This document shows, piece after piece, positions 36,142 to 45,210 of a DNA stretch of 64,000 nt; the first letter of the stretch is position 1; each line of letters starts with the position of its first letter. The translations under genes were made by a program, and so were the position numbers. This stretch comes from Candidatus Saccharibacteria bacterium UBA6258 (GTDB lineage: Bacteria > Patescibacteriota > Saccharimonadia > Saccharimonadales > Saccharimonadaceae): NCBI GenBank assembly GCA_002441145.1, contig DJVK01000007.1:1-64000 (forward strand), in the 5' to 3' direction. The notes under the pieces are model-generated. The model was not told the DNA's origin, did no database searches, and was given only the letters and a program-made list of their open reading frames with translations.

Positions 36142-36431
36142 TAGAGTACCTGCGGGACCTTTACTGAGTTATCATCTTGTTCTGCAGCGAGTGCTAGCAG
36201 AGTTTCGCGAGTTACATTGCTGTGTTGTACCACATCGTCGCGCCATACGTTTTCGAGGCCTGTAACCTGATAGGTTGGCTCTACGCCCGAGGTATCGAGT
36301 TCGGCTAACTGCTCAACATAGTTTAAGATATTACCTAAGTCGACCTGAAGATCAGCTACCTCGTCTTCGGATAGCTGTAAATTACTTAACTGTGCGAGTC
36401 TCCGCACATCATCGGTGGTTATAGTGCTCAT
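36141..36431 (-). CDS. gatC: Asp-tRNA(Asn)/Glu-tRNA(Gln) amidotransferase subunit C
   Basis: 96 aa, the family's usual size. The N-terminal DDVRRLAQLSNLQLSEDE and ILNYVEQLAELDTSGVEPT are the GatC signature. It bridges GatA and GatB. First gene of the operon; TATAAT (36440-36445 on the minus strand) ends 8 nt before the ATG with no Shine-Dalgarno: predicted leaderless. Confidence 0.95.
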   Translation of the reverse strand: MSTITTDDVRRLAQLSNLQLSEDEVADLQVDLGNILNYVEQLAELDTSGVEPTYQVTGLENVWRDDVVQHSNVTRETLLALAAEQDDNSVKVPQVL

Positions 36432-36439
36432 TTACCACT

Positions 36440-36445
36440 ATTATA
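36440..36445 (-). promoter_or_regulatory. -10 box of the gat operon
   Basis: TATAAT on the minus strand, 8 nt before the gatC ATG; drives gatC-gatA-HEPN-gatB and possibly the kinase and galU genes. Confidence 0.6.
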
Positions 36446-36507
36446 CCGTATCTTGAAGGGTTTTAGCCACCAAATATCCCACGCGCCTGTTAATATCCTG
36501 CTTATGC

Positions 36508-36513
36508 TAAAAT
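36508..36513 (+). promoter_or_regulatory. -10 box of the GH13 gene
   Basis: TAAAAT preceded by TGC (extended -10); ends 9 nt before the ATG at 36523. Confidence 0.5.
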
Positions 36514-36522
36514 ACATACAGA

Positions 36523-38295
36523 ATGAGCCACCAGGTAAAAAAGAATCTTGGCGTAACCCTACATCATGATGGTGCAGAATTCAGAGTGTGGGCTCCTTTT
36601 GCAAAATCCGTCGCTATAACCGGCACCTTTACGCCCGATGAGCCGTTGCAAATGAACAGCGAGAATGACGGCTATTGGTCGCTTATCGTCGATGGCGTCG
36701 AAGTTGGACAGAACTATAAATATCAGATAGAAACCCAGGACGGCACTTTACTCGAAAAAAACGACCCGCGCGCCCGTGCGATTACATCAAGCGATAATGG
36801 CTTTTCGGTTATCGTTGGCAACGATTTCGACTGGAGCGACGACACGTTTTCTCCCATCCCCCACGAACGTCAGATTATTTATGAGCTTCACGTCGGCACA
36901 TTTAACAGGCCAGATGCCGCAACACCCGGAACCTTCGATAGTGCTATCGAAAAACTAGATTACTTACGTGATTTAGGTGTTAATATGATCGAACTCATGC
37001 CAGTAACAAGTATGGCGTATAGCTACGGCTGGGGTTATGCTCCGAACTATATTTACAGCGTCGAAAGCATGCTCGGCGGCCGCCACGGCCTAATGAAATT
37101 CGTTAAAGAATGCCACATGCGCGGCATCGGTGTCATACTAGACGTCGTCTACAACCACTTCTTCGGTGACACCGACTTGTGGCAATTTGACGGCTGGAGC
37201 GAAAACGGTCGCGGTGGTATTTACTTTTATAACGACGAACGCGGCGATACACCCTGGGGCGGTAGGCCCGATTACGGTCGCGCCGAGGTCCGCCAATTTA
37301 TCTTAGACAACATCACCATGTGGCTAAACGAATATCACCTAGATGGACTGCGTGTCGACTCGACAATTTATATGCGCAATACCGAAGGCCACGACAACGA
37401 CCCAGAACATGATATTCCTGATGCGTGGAACTTGCTCCGCGACATCACTACCGTGGCGCACAAGGTTAGTCCTGGTGCCATATTGATTGCCGAAGATTGC
37501 GCGAATACCGCATATATCACTAAACCCCTCAACGAGACGGGCTGCGCATTCGACGCCCAGTGGGAACTCGGGTTCCCTCACGCCCTTCGTGACGCGCTAG
37601 GCATCAACTACGAAGGTCAACACACGCTAGCGGGAGTGCGATACGAACTCGAAAGAATTTATAATGGCGACGCGTTTGAAAAGGTGGTTTTTAGCGACTC
37701 TCACGACACTGCGGCCAATGGCTCGGTCAGATTGAACGAGGCGGTCACACCAGAAAACGCCGGCAGCCTTGCCGCGCGTCAAAAAGCACTGCTCGCCGAC
37801 GCCGTCATGTTTACGGCGCCCGGTATTCCAATGATGCTCCAGGGCGCAGAATTCATGCAAGAAGGTGCGTTCAATGATTGGCAAGAGCTCGATTGGTCAA
37901 AGACCGAAAAATACTCAGGTATCGTCACGGCTCATCAACATCTGATTGACTTGCGGCTTAACAAGCACGGCAATACCGCCGGTCTAATGGGGCAAAACAC
38001 TGCCGTATTTCACCAGGATGACAATAACTTCGTCATCGGATTTCACCGATGGGACAAGGGTGGCGCGCTCGACGATGTCATCGTTATCGTCAACTTTAGC
38101 GATACAGAGCTACACAACTATCAATTACGACTACCTCGCTCAGGAGCATGGCAACTTAGGTTCAACAGTACGTGGCAAGGCTATAGTCGCGACTTTCATG
38201 AATCAACTATTGACGCTATCGTAGCCGACGAAGAAAACGGAGCGACGATCGTCTTGCCACCGTATAGCGTCTACATTCTTTCACAAGAATCTTAG
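36523..38295 (+). CDS. GH13 alpha-glucan enzyme (branching enzyme/trehalohydrolase-like)
   Basis: 590 aa glycoside hydrolase family 13 protein. An N-terminal CBM48-like domain (about 5-100, FRVWAPFAKSVAITGTF) precedes the TIM barrel: ELHVGTFN, LMPV, VILDVVYNHF, nucleophile region LDGLRVDS (D about 279), acid LIAEDCA (E about 323) and the third acid in SDSHDT, where the usual N before HD is replaced by S. A C-terminal beta domain follows. It is closest in layout to GlgB or malto-oligosyltrehalose trehalohydrolase, but neither glgA nor treY is nearby, so the reaction is uncertain. Cytoplasmic, no signal. Confidence 0.85.
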   Translation: MSHQVKKNLGVTLHHDGAEFRVWAPFAKSVAITGTFTPDEPLQMNSENDGYWSLIVDGVEVGQNYKYQIETQDGTLLEKNDPRARAITSSDNGFSVIVGNDFDWSDDTFSPIPHERQIIYELHVGTFNRPDAATPGTFDSAIEKLDYLRDLGVNMIELMPVTSMAYSYGWGYAPNYIYSVESMLGGRHGLMKFVKECHMRGIGVILDVVYNHFFGDTDLWQFDGWSENGRGGIYFYNDERGDTPWGGRPDYGRAEVRQFILDNITMWLNEYHLDGLRVDSTIYMRNTEGHDNDPEHDIPDAWNLLRDITTVAHKVSPGAILIAEDCANTAYITKPLNETGCAFDAQWELGFPHALRDALGINYEGQHTLAGVRYELERIYNGDAFEKVVFSDSHDTAANGSVRLNEAVTPENAGSLAARQKALLADAVMFTAPGIPMMLQGAEFMQEGAFNDWQELDWSKTEKYSGIVTAHQHLIDLRLNKHGNTAGLMGQNTAVFHQDDNNFVIGFHRWDKGGALDDVIVIVNFSDTELHNYQLRLPRSGAWQLRFNSTWQGYSRDFHESTIDAIVADEENGATIVLPPYSVYILSQES

Positions 38296-39119
38296 TAGCA
38301 AAGCGTCGCACGTACTGGCCGATGGTCCGACCCGACATCGCGCCATACCTGGTAATCTTCGACGTTAAAATGATCCGTGCCAAATATCCAGTCTATTTTT
38401 GCTAATTTCATTTTAGGAGCCCACTCTACTCCGTATTGCTTCGCGGAAATCGTGCGCTTTATGCCCGGGTCAAGATTGTGAAGATTAGTTGCATTTAAAA
38501 AGTGTTGAATCGTCGTACCAATCGCCATTTCATTAACGCGCAGCGCCATACCTTTTAATTGATGGTGCGGGATTAATCGAATGATCGTTTTGGCAATCCG
38601 GCTACGCGCCACTCTAGCAAAGTTAGAACTCTTATCCATGGCATTTAAATCACCCATCACTAATGTCGGAACCACGCTGACGGTCATCACGATATGTTCA
38701 ACGTCGACGATCTGCTTCAATCGCAATTGTTCTGATCGGTCATCTAAGTGAACGGCGATGATTCGTAGCTCTGCGCTTCCTTTATCTAAACATCGGAGTT
38801 CGAGGTAGTTCCGCATTCCGCCCAGCCGGTGCACCTTTGATGATCGTATGGCAAGCCGAGATAGCACGACTAACGATACTTCTGGAGCGAGATCCTCTTG
38901 TTCATAGGGTATCTCAGTACAAGAATAGCCCAGTTTTGTTAGCGCTTGGCGATGCTCTGGCATTAGCTGCTGGTACCGGCCAAATTCCGGGATTGTAATA
39001 ATATCAGCGTCCAGCTCCTTAACGACTGCGATCGCATCGTCCGGCGAGCCTCTACGCGTGCGAGTACCTACGACGAACATCCCTTCGGCATTCCATGTCG
39101 CTACAGCTAAACGACTCAC
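38292..39119 (-). CDS. Endonuclease/exonuclease/phosphatase-family protein
   Basis: 275 aa EEP-fold hydrolase. N-terminal VATWNAEGMF (metal Asn), E in ITIPEFGRY, central VMGDLNAMDKSS (catalytic Asp-x-Asn), and terminal GSDHRPVRA (catalytic His) are all present. Substrate could be DNA, a phosphodiester or a lipid. Start GTG overlaps the uvrB stop by 4 bp (GTGA), so it is translated from the uvrB mRNA. It ends 4 bp into the convergent GH13 gene. Confidence 0.85.
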   Translation of the reverse strand: MSRLAVATWNAEGMFVVGTRTRRGSPDDAIAVVKELDADIITIPEFGRYQQLMPEHRQALTKLGYSCTEIPYEQEDLAPEVSLVVLSRLAIRSSKVHRLGGMRNYLELRCLDKGSAELRIIAVHLDDRSEQLRLKQIVDVEHIVMTVSVVPTLVMGDLNAMDKSSNFARVARSRIAKTIIRLIPHHQLKGMALRVNEMAIGTTIQHFLNATNLHNLDPGIKRTISAKQYGVEWAPKMKLAKIDWIFGTDHFNVEDYQVWRDVGSDHRPVRATLCY

Positions 39120-41086
39120 TTCATCTTGCCTTTGATTTCGTCGATCAAGTCGCGAAGTTCGGCAGCCCTTTCAAACTCTAAGTTTGCACTTGCCAGTTTC
39201 ATCTGTCCCGTCAAATCTTTAACCAAACTCGCGTATTCATCTTTTGGTATCTTATTGAGATTAATTTTATTAGTAGTGTCTTCTTTTTGAGGAATGATGG
39301 CTCGCAAACCTTCATCGATTGCTTTATCAACGCCCATCGGTGTGATGTCATGCTCGATGTTGTAGGTATGTTGAATGGCCCTACGTCGATTCGTTTCATC
39401 AATCGCTGCATTCATAGAACGTGTCATAACATCGGCGTACATAATTACCTTACCGTCGATGTGGCGGGCGGCACGGCCAATAATCTGAATCAAAGCTCTT
39501 TCGCTGCGCAAAAAGCCTTCTTTATCAGCATCGACGATCATCACCAAACTTACCTCAGGCAAATCCAACCCTTCACGCAATAAGTTGATTCCGACAAGCA
39601 CGTCATAAATTCCCATGCGCAAGTCACGAAGAATATCGCCACGTTCCAACGTATCAACTTCGCTGTGAATGTACGCCGTCTTAATGCCAAGTTCGAGCAA
39701 GTGGGCCGTCAGGTCTTCTGCCATGCGCTTGGTAAGCGTCGTCACAAGCACGCGTTGGTGCTTAGCGGAACGGTCGCGGATTTCGGCAATAAGGTCATCA
39801 ATCTGGCCATCTGTCGGTCGAACAAAAATCTCTGGGTCTAATAATCCAGTCGGTCGGATAATCTGCTGTGCGGGTTCTGGGCTGTGTTCTAGCTCGTAAT
39901 CAGCCGGCGTAGCTGAAACGAATATTGCCTGATGGATGTGTTTGTCAAATTCTTCAAATCGCAGCGGGCGGTTATCCATCGCAGACGGCAGGCGGAACCC
40001 GTGTTCAACCAAAACTTCTTTACGCGCCCGGTCACCATTGTACATGCCGCGTACTTGCGGTAACGTAACGTGACTCTCATCAACAAAAAGTAAAAAGTCG
40101 TCCGGGAAGTAATCCATCAAAGTTGCTGGCTGTTCGCCCGGCTCGCGATTAGTCAAATAGCGGCTATAGTTCTCGATACCCTTTACAAACCCCGTTTCTT
40201 CGAGCATTTCGATATCGTATTTAGTGCGTTGCGCCAAACGCTGTGCTTCGAGAAACTTATCGTGCTTCTCATACCATGCCATGCGGCTTTCAAACTCTAG
40301 TTTGATGTTTTCGACTGCACGCATTACCTTTTCTTTTGGAGTTACATAGTGGCTCGATGGAAAGACCTTACAAAACGCAGGCTCACCTAGTATCTCGCCC
40401 GTGAGCGGATCGATGTTAGTAATACGGTCAACTTCATCGCCAAAGAATTCAATTCGGTACGCTGTGTCACTACCAGCTGGGAAGACGTCTACGACATCAC
40501 CCTTCACGCGGAAGGTACCTCGATGAAAATCAATATCATTGCGCTGATACTGAATGTCGGTCAGCTGACGTATGAATTTATCTTGCACGCGTCGTTCGCC
40601 ACGCTCAACCGTAATAGACATTTCCGCGTAATCATCGGGCGAACCAATACCATAGATACAGCTCACGCTGGCAACAATTATCGTATCCCGGCGCGTCAAC
40701 AATGCGCTCGTCGCGGCGTGACGCAAGCGGTCAATCTCTTCGTTAATGGCCGAGTCCTTTTCGATATATGTATCACTACTCGCGATATAAGCTTCAGGCT
40801 GATAGTAATCGAAATAGCTCACAAAATAATGCACTTCGTTATCGGGGAAATATGATTTAAACTCACTGAATAGCTGCGCGGCCAACGTTTTGTTGTGAGC
40901 CAGTACAAGTGTCGGTACATTGCGATCAGCAATGATATTGGCCATAGTAAACGTCTTACCGCTACCGGTCACACCTAAAAGAGTTTGTTCGCGCGTTCCC
41001 GAATTTAAGCCATCGATAAGCTGCCCGATGGCAGCGGGCTGATCGCCCGTAGGCTTATATTTTGAAGAAAGGCGAAACTTATTCAC
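39116..41086 (-). CDS. uvrB: Excinuclease ABC subunit B
   Basis: 656 aa, full length. Walker A GVTGSGKTFTMAN, the beta-hairpin region YFDYYQPEAYIASSDTYIEKD, helicase motifs DESHVTLPQVRGMYNGD and GRAARHIDGKVIMYAD, and a C-terminal UVR motif (LEFERAAELRDLIDEI) that binds UvrC. Nucleotide excision repair. The start is GTG at 41084-41086; TATAAT (41093-41098 on the minus strand) ends only 6 nt before it, predicting a leaderless GTG message. Confidence 0.97.
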   Translation of the reverse strand: MNKFRLSSKYKPTGDQPAAIGQLIDGLNSGTREQTLLGVTGSGKTFTMANIIADRNVPTLVLAHNKTLAAQLFSEFKSYFPDNEVHYFVSYFDYYQPEAYIASSDTYIEKDSAINEEIDRLRHAATSALLTRRDTIIVASVSCIYGIGSPDDYAEMSITVERGERRVQDKFIRQLTDIQYQRNDIDFHRGTFRVKGDVVDVFPAGSDTAYRIEFFGDEVDRITNIDPLTGEILGEPAFCKVFPSSHYVTPKEKVMRAVENIKLEFESRMAWYEKHDKFLEAQRLAQRTKYDIEMLEETGFVKGIENYSRYLTNREPGEQPATLMDYFPDDFLLFVDESHVTLPQVRGMYNGDRARKEVLVEHGFRLPSAMDNRPLRFEEFDKHIHQAIFVSATPADYELEHSPEPAQQIIRPTGLLDPEIFVRPTDGQIDDLIAEIRDRSAKHQRVLVTTLTKRMAEDLTAHLLELGIKTAYIHSEVDTLERGDILRDLRMGIYDVLVGINLLREGLDLPEVSLVMIVDADKEGFLRSERALIQIIGRAARHIDGKVIMYADVMTRSMNAAIDETNRRRAIQHTYNIEHDITPMGVDKAIDEGLRAIIPQKEDTTNKINLNKIPKDEYASLVKDLTGQMKLASANLEFERAAELRDLIDEIKGKMK

Positions 41087-41124
41087 CTTTCTATTATACT
41101 CTAATCTGATATCGAAGCAGACAA

Positions 41125-41733
41125 CTAGCCGCGAGTGCCGGAACGGTTCAGCAACTGACTATCCGTACCATCGTCATGAAAGTCTGCGTACTTCTTGTCC
41201 AACGCAGCTACGACGCGCTCTATCAATCGTTTTGGATCACTTTCGAAGATTACATCTTTCGCACCAGGTGCTTCGACGTGTTGCAGTAGTGTTGCCGTAT
41301 AGTCAGCCAAGCCACCACTGCCAATCAGTACGCCACAGACCTTCCGACTTTCGAGTGCAGTAGCAAGTTCGTGCAGGCTGCCCATGCGGCCGCCGACGGT
41401 AACCACGGCGTCTGCGCTACGAACAAGGTGAACATCACGACCCACGTACTCCATACCAGTGAAGTTAATGTAGTCGAACTCTTTAGTTGGTAAGCGGTAA
41501 GTAGCGACATGCTCACGGAATGAGCTAGCCGGTGAAAAGCCGATAGACGAACCCTTCGCGGTACGGACACTGACGAATCCCATAGCCGCATAGTGTGGCA
41601 GGCCGACGGTCGCACCCGTTAATAATGTCTTGCCCGAACGAGCAATCGCCACACCGAGTTCAAATGCCTGGTCATGCGCGCCACCAACAGTTTCACCTGC
41701 GGCCGCTCCTGATACACATATCTGATATTTCAC
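41125..41733 (-). CDS. LOG/SLOG-family Rossmann nucleotide-binding protein
   Basis: 202 aa. YQICVSGAAAGETVGG at the start, GKTLLTGATVGLPHYAA and GGRMGSLHELATAL correspond to the LOG/TIGR00725 pattern (nucleotide-binding loop and GGxGTxxE-like catalytic motif). The GT is replaced by GS, so activity as a phosphoribohydrolase is uncertain. Start GTG, one base after the upstream kinase stop, with GGAG in the end of that gene. Confidence 0.75.
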   Translation of the reverse strand: MKYQICVSGAAAGETVGGAHDQAFELGVAIARSGKTLLTGATVGLPHYAAMGFVSVRTAKGSSIGFSPASSFREHVATYRLPTKEFDYINFTGMEYVGRDVHLVRSADAVVTVGGRMGSLHELATALESRKVCGVLIGSGGLADYTATLLQHVEAPGAKDVIFESDPKRLIERVVAALDKKYADFHDDGTDSQLLNRSGTRG

Positions 41734-41734
41734 G

Positions 41735-43228
41735 TTACTTCATCTCCTCCGCCTTGTAGTCATCTGGCGCTTCTGCAATATATTTCTTTATCATCTTCTG
41801 ACTTAACAGCCCTGCTTGCGCGCCCAGGTTCTGAACAACATTCATACTGTTAATCGGTGCCCACGTCAGTGCGGATTCCATCGGCTCACCAAGCGCTAAT
41901 GCGGCAACGATTGTCGAAGCAAATGCATCTCCTGCACCCGTACGGTCAACTGGAGGCCCTGGGTCGGGATAGTTCGGTACTCTGATCAATTTGCCATCGT
42001 ATGATGCATATGAGCCATCGGGACCGTCGGTAATAACTACGTATTTTGGGCCAAGTTCATGTAAGCCTGCGGCCAAATCGCGTAAATCATCGTACGACCT
42101 ACCGGTCACATCAACGGCTTCTTCGCGGTTCATTACGACAATATGCGCACGAGCATAAACCTTTGCAAGTTTTTTTACGCCCCACTTAAAGTGGAACGTA
42201 CCGGGTTGAAACGCGAACTTTATGTCAGGATTTGCGTCAAGGTAATCTAGCATGTCCTGATGCAATCGCCACGAGTCGGCACTGATAAGTGACAAATAAA
42301 TCCAATCAGGCGTCGTCTTAGGGGCCTGCCATTTATAGTCGTAGTTTTCATTTTTTACCAATATCGTTCGGTCGGCTCCGTATCGCAATACGTAGTACGT
42401 GTTCGAAAGCATGTTACGCTGGATAGCCATAGGTTCGGTATCAATACGTTCGCTTGCAAGGTATCTTAGAGAGTCCTTGCCTGTCTGGTCGTCGCCGAGC
42501 CAAGCCATGGTCCCTACGCGCAAGCCTAGCCTCGCACATGACACAGCGGCATTAGGCGAAGGCCCAACGCTTGTTACGATATCAGCACGTTCGTATGGCG
42601 GTTTACTACCAAAAGGTATGCTCAGTCGCTTACTTCCGTCAGGGTCAGTGTCAATACGCGCCTCGTCATCAAGTAGCTTGATAAAGACATCGCTAAAGAT
42701 GTCGCCTACGCACAATATATATGGCGCATTGCTGTGCGCGTCGTCTGAGTCTTTTGCGACGTGGTACACACCCTGTTTACAAACGGTAATCCCGGCGTGC
42801 TGCATGATGTCATCGACAATAGGCTCGGTGATTAGCCCAGTATTAACAAATCGGTTAGTAAGCTCATGCTGGATTTGGCACTGCACATAGCCGACAGAGC
42901 GCAACTCGAATGAAAGTGATGCGTTCTGTTCAATGTCGTCCTTGTTGAAAGAAATCGTTTGCCCATTGATCTGTAGTGCGACATCCCCGGTGTGAGTAAA
43001 GAGCTCTACATCTTTAGCGTGCGCGTTGAGCGCTTTATATAATTCAAGCTCAGTTGTATCTGCAGGATCTAATCCGATGCGACGCATCACGCTGTGTGCA
43101 CGGTGAATAATGTCCGCGATATACGTCACGTCGATGCTGCGACTGCCGGTCATCGATTCGAGCTGCCGTATCGTCGTCGTAAAATTCGGTTCTTTTGCGC
43201 CTAGTAACTGCTGTAAAAACTTTGCCAT
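41735..43228 (-). CDS. PfkB-family kinase with an extra N-terminal domain
   Basis: 497 aa. Residues about 170-480 form a ribokinase/PfkB fold: YILCVGDIFSDVFI, TSVGPSPNAAVSCARLG, and the active site DRTGAGDAFASTIVAAL. The first about 165 residues match no kinase part; they are mixed alpha/beta, with segments ITVCKQGVYHV and SFELRSVGYVQCQIQHEL, and could be a regulatory or substrate-handling domain. The gene is next to a second PfkB kinase and class II aldolase, so a sugar-phosphate kinase role in glycolysis is attractive but unproven. Confidence 0.8.
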   Translation of the reverse strand: MAKFLQQLLGAKEPNFTTTIRQLESMTGSRSIDVTYIADIIHRAHSVMRRIGLDPADTTELELYKALNAHAKDVELFTHTGDVALQINGQTISFNKDDIEQNASLSFELRSVGYVQCQIQHELTNRFVNTGLITEPIVDDIMQHAGITVCKQGVYHVAKDSDDAHSNAPYILCVGDIFSDVFIKLLDDEARIDTDPDGSKRLSIPFGSKPPYERADIVTSVGPSPNAAVSCARLGLRVGTMAWLGDDQTGKDSLRYLASERIDTEPMAIQRNMLSNTYYVLRYGADRTILVKNENYDYKWQAPKTTPDWIYLSLISADSWRLHQDMLDYLDANPDIKFAFQPGTFHFKWGVKKLAKVYARAHIVVMNREEAVDVTGRSYDDLRDLAAGLHELGPKYVVITDGPDGSYASYDGKLIRVPNYPDPGPPVDRTGAGDAFASTIVAALALGEPMESALTWAPINSMNVVQNLGAQAGLLSQKMIKKYIAEAPDDYKAEEMK

Positions 43229-43236
43229 CTTTTTTC

Positions 43237-44220
43237 CTATACTCTACTCGGGTTCAATGCCCGCTCATGTATCGGCATCTCGTGAAGCCTGGTGCCCTTA
43301 TGTAAAATGCCACTTTTTGCGCCAATTTGCGCCACCACCGATGTCGAATTTGCGCTGGCAAATATGATCGACTCTCGCAACGATTTACCCTGTGCCCACT
43401 GGCTCAGAAATCCGCTTGCAAATGCATCACCCGCACCCGTGCGGTCGAGAACTGGGACATCCTCGTACATGCCGGCTCGTACGACAGTCTTACCATCTGT
43501 CGCCACGACGCCGTTCGGCCCATCGCTAACAATAGCTACGGGAACATAGTTCAACGCATGTAGCGCCAGTTCTTCGCAAGTTTCACCAGAAACAATCGTC
43601 TGCATTTCTTCTTTGTTACATATCAGAACATCAACGCTTTCAAGTAGCGCCTTGAGCTTATCAGGGACAGCAAGCTCCAGGCCGGCTGGGTTAAGCATGA
43701 CTTTAGTGTCATGTTTCTCTGCAAAATCTACGATATGACGGAGCAGTGAAAGTGTCGGATCTGCCAGGGATGTCGGGTATACCCAGTCGGCATCAGCGAT
43801 AGCATCGAAATTCAAGCCCTTACCGTCTTTGCCGACAGAGTGACCACGGTGATTCATGATCGTACGCTCGCCATTTGTTGCGATTAAAATGACTGAGTAT
43901 GCCGCTTGATAGCGTTCGTCCTGAATAACATCCGACGTATCCACTCCCTCGGCGTCAAGCGCCTTTAGGATAGAGTCCGAAGCAGGATCGTGCCCTAGCG
44001 CCCACATATACGAGCTATGCAGCCCTTGGCGAGCAAATGTGACAGCTACGTTCGTTGCGTTACCTCCCGTACTAAACGTTACATCCTCGACATCCATCTT
44101 CAAGCCAAGTGGCAAATGCGTAAACATATGCCTACCCTCGGAGTGAGGGTCAAATTCATCACTCTTCAAAAAGACATCTTGAGCGGCGTTGCCAATAGCA
44201 AGAATTTTTGGGGTTGCCAT
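43237..44220 (-). CDS. PfkB-family carbohydrate kinase
   Basis: 327 aa ribokinase-family protein. KILAIGNAAQDVFLK at the start, STGGNATNVAVTFARQGL (substrate loop), and DRTGAGDAFASGFLSQW (ATP and catalytic Asp) are intact. It overlaps the aldolase stop in TAATG. Adjacent fba, transketolase, rpe and rpiB point to phosphorylation of fructose-6-phosphate, fructose-1-phosphate, tagatose-6-phosphate or ribose; the residues do not settle which. Such a kinase could replace the classical PfkA often missing in CPR bacteria. Confidence 0.88.
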   Translation of the reverse strand: MATPKILAIGNAAQDVFLKSDEFDPHSEGRHMFTHLPLGLKMDVEDVTFSTGGNATNVAVTFARQGLHSSYMWALGHDPASDSILKALDAEGVDTSDVIQDERYQAAYSVILIATNGERTIMNHRGHSVGKDGKGLNFDAIADADWVYPTSLADPTLSLLRHIVDFAEKHDTKVMLNPAGLELAVPDKLKALLESVDVLICNKEEMQTIVSGETCEELALHALNYVPVAIVSDGPNGVVATDGKTVVRAGMYEDVPVLDRTGAGDAFASGFLSQWAQGKSLRESIIFASANSTSVVAQIGAKSGILHKGTRLHEMPIHERALNPSRV

Positions 44221-45131
44221 TAACGAACGGCCTTACCGGCGCTTCCGAACGCCTTGATTTTTTCTTCGACGACTTTTTGCACTTCACCATATACTTCTGG
44301 CATCAACTTAACTACCGCATACTCATCCGGATGTTCACGGAGTACCTTTTCGAGGGTGTCGCGGAATACGATACGCATATCGCTGTTAATATTGATTTTA
44401 CTTACACCAATCTTTGCGGCTTCTTCAAAGTAATGAAGAGGCGTGCCAGAACCACCATGCAGGCTAATTTGACAGTCGAGCGCTTCGCGGACACGCTTTA
44501 GCAGTTCAAGATCAAGCTCTTTAGGAACGGGATATTTACCATGTAGGTTGCCGATAGCTGCCGCATAAGTATCGATACCTGTCGCGTCTTGGAAAGATTT
44601 AGAACCTTCAGGTGTAGAAAATGTCTTTTTGATTTCTTCGTAATCAATACCTTCAGTGTGCAAGTTAGATGATCCGCCGAAGTAATGCGGTTCGCTTTCG
44701 ACGAGTGCACCTGTGAACTTTGCATACTCAACGACTTCGCGAGTTTTAGCGATAATGTCTTCTTCAGTGGCTTCGTGATTAGCTTGTGAAATATCAATAT
44801 GGATAAACTCGTAGCCTGCGTCTATCGCGCGCTTACAGTCTTCGACACTCGGGCTATGGTCGAGATTTATATAGATCTCAATACCATATTCGTCACGATA
44901 GTTGTCTACCATGTCACGAATGTTTTCGAGGCCAAGCGCCTTCACTTCGCCGTCGCTTACTTCTACAAGAACCGGTGCGTTTAGATTTTGCGCTGCCTTA
45001 CAAACAGCAATCAGTGTTTCTTGGTTATCAACATTAAACGCGCCGACTGCGAAGCCTTGCTGGCGTGAACGCTGCATTAAATGGCGAGCGCGCACCGTTC
45101 GGTCGCGAATTTCGGTTATCGTAAGTCCCAT
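44220..45131 (-). CDS. fba: Class II fructose-bisphosphate aldolase
   Basis: 303 aa zinc aldolase. NLDHSPSVEDCKRAID (first metal His), VESEPHYFGG, GNLHGKYP (metal His), LHGGSGTP (metal His) and KININSDMRIVF (phosphate binding) are in the family order. It splits fructose-1,6-bisphosphate, or tagatose-1,6-bisphosphate. A leader of about 35 nt with GGGG before the ATG follows an extended -10 (TGGTATACT). Confidence 0.95.
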   Translation of the reverse strand: MGLTITEIRDRTVRARHLMQRSRQQGFAVGAFNVDNQETLIAVCKAAQNLNAPVLVEVSDGEVKALGLENIRDMVDNYRDEYGIEIYINLDHSPSVEDCKRAIDAGYEFIHIDISQANHEATEEDIIAKTREVVEYAKFTGALVESEPHYFGGSSNLHTEGIDYEEIKKTFSTPEGSKSFQDATGIDTYAAAIGNLHGKYPVPKELDLELLKRVREALDCQISLHGGSGTPLHYFEEAAKIGVSKININSDMRIVFRDTLEKVLREHPDEYAVVKLMPEVYGEVQKVVEEKIKAFGSAGKAVR

Positions 45132-45174
45132 ATTACCCCTAGCCCCCTAAAGTTGTTATGCTAATCTATAAATC

Positions 45175-45183
45175 AGTATACCA
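45175..45183 (-). promoter_or_regulatory. Extended -10 promoter of the fba-kinase operon
   Basis: On the minus strand TGGTATACT. The leader contains GGGGGC and GGGG runs; one is the Shine-Dalgarno just before the fba ATG. Confidence 0.6.
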
Positions 45184-45210
45184 TATTAGGGGTCAGTGGC
45201 TAGTAATTCG

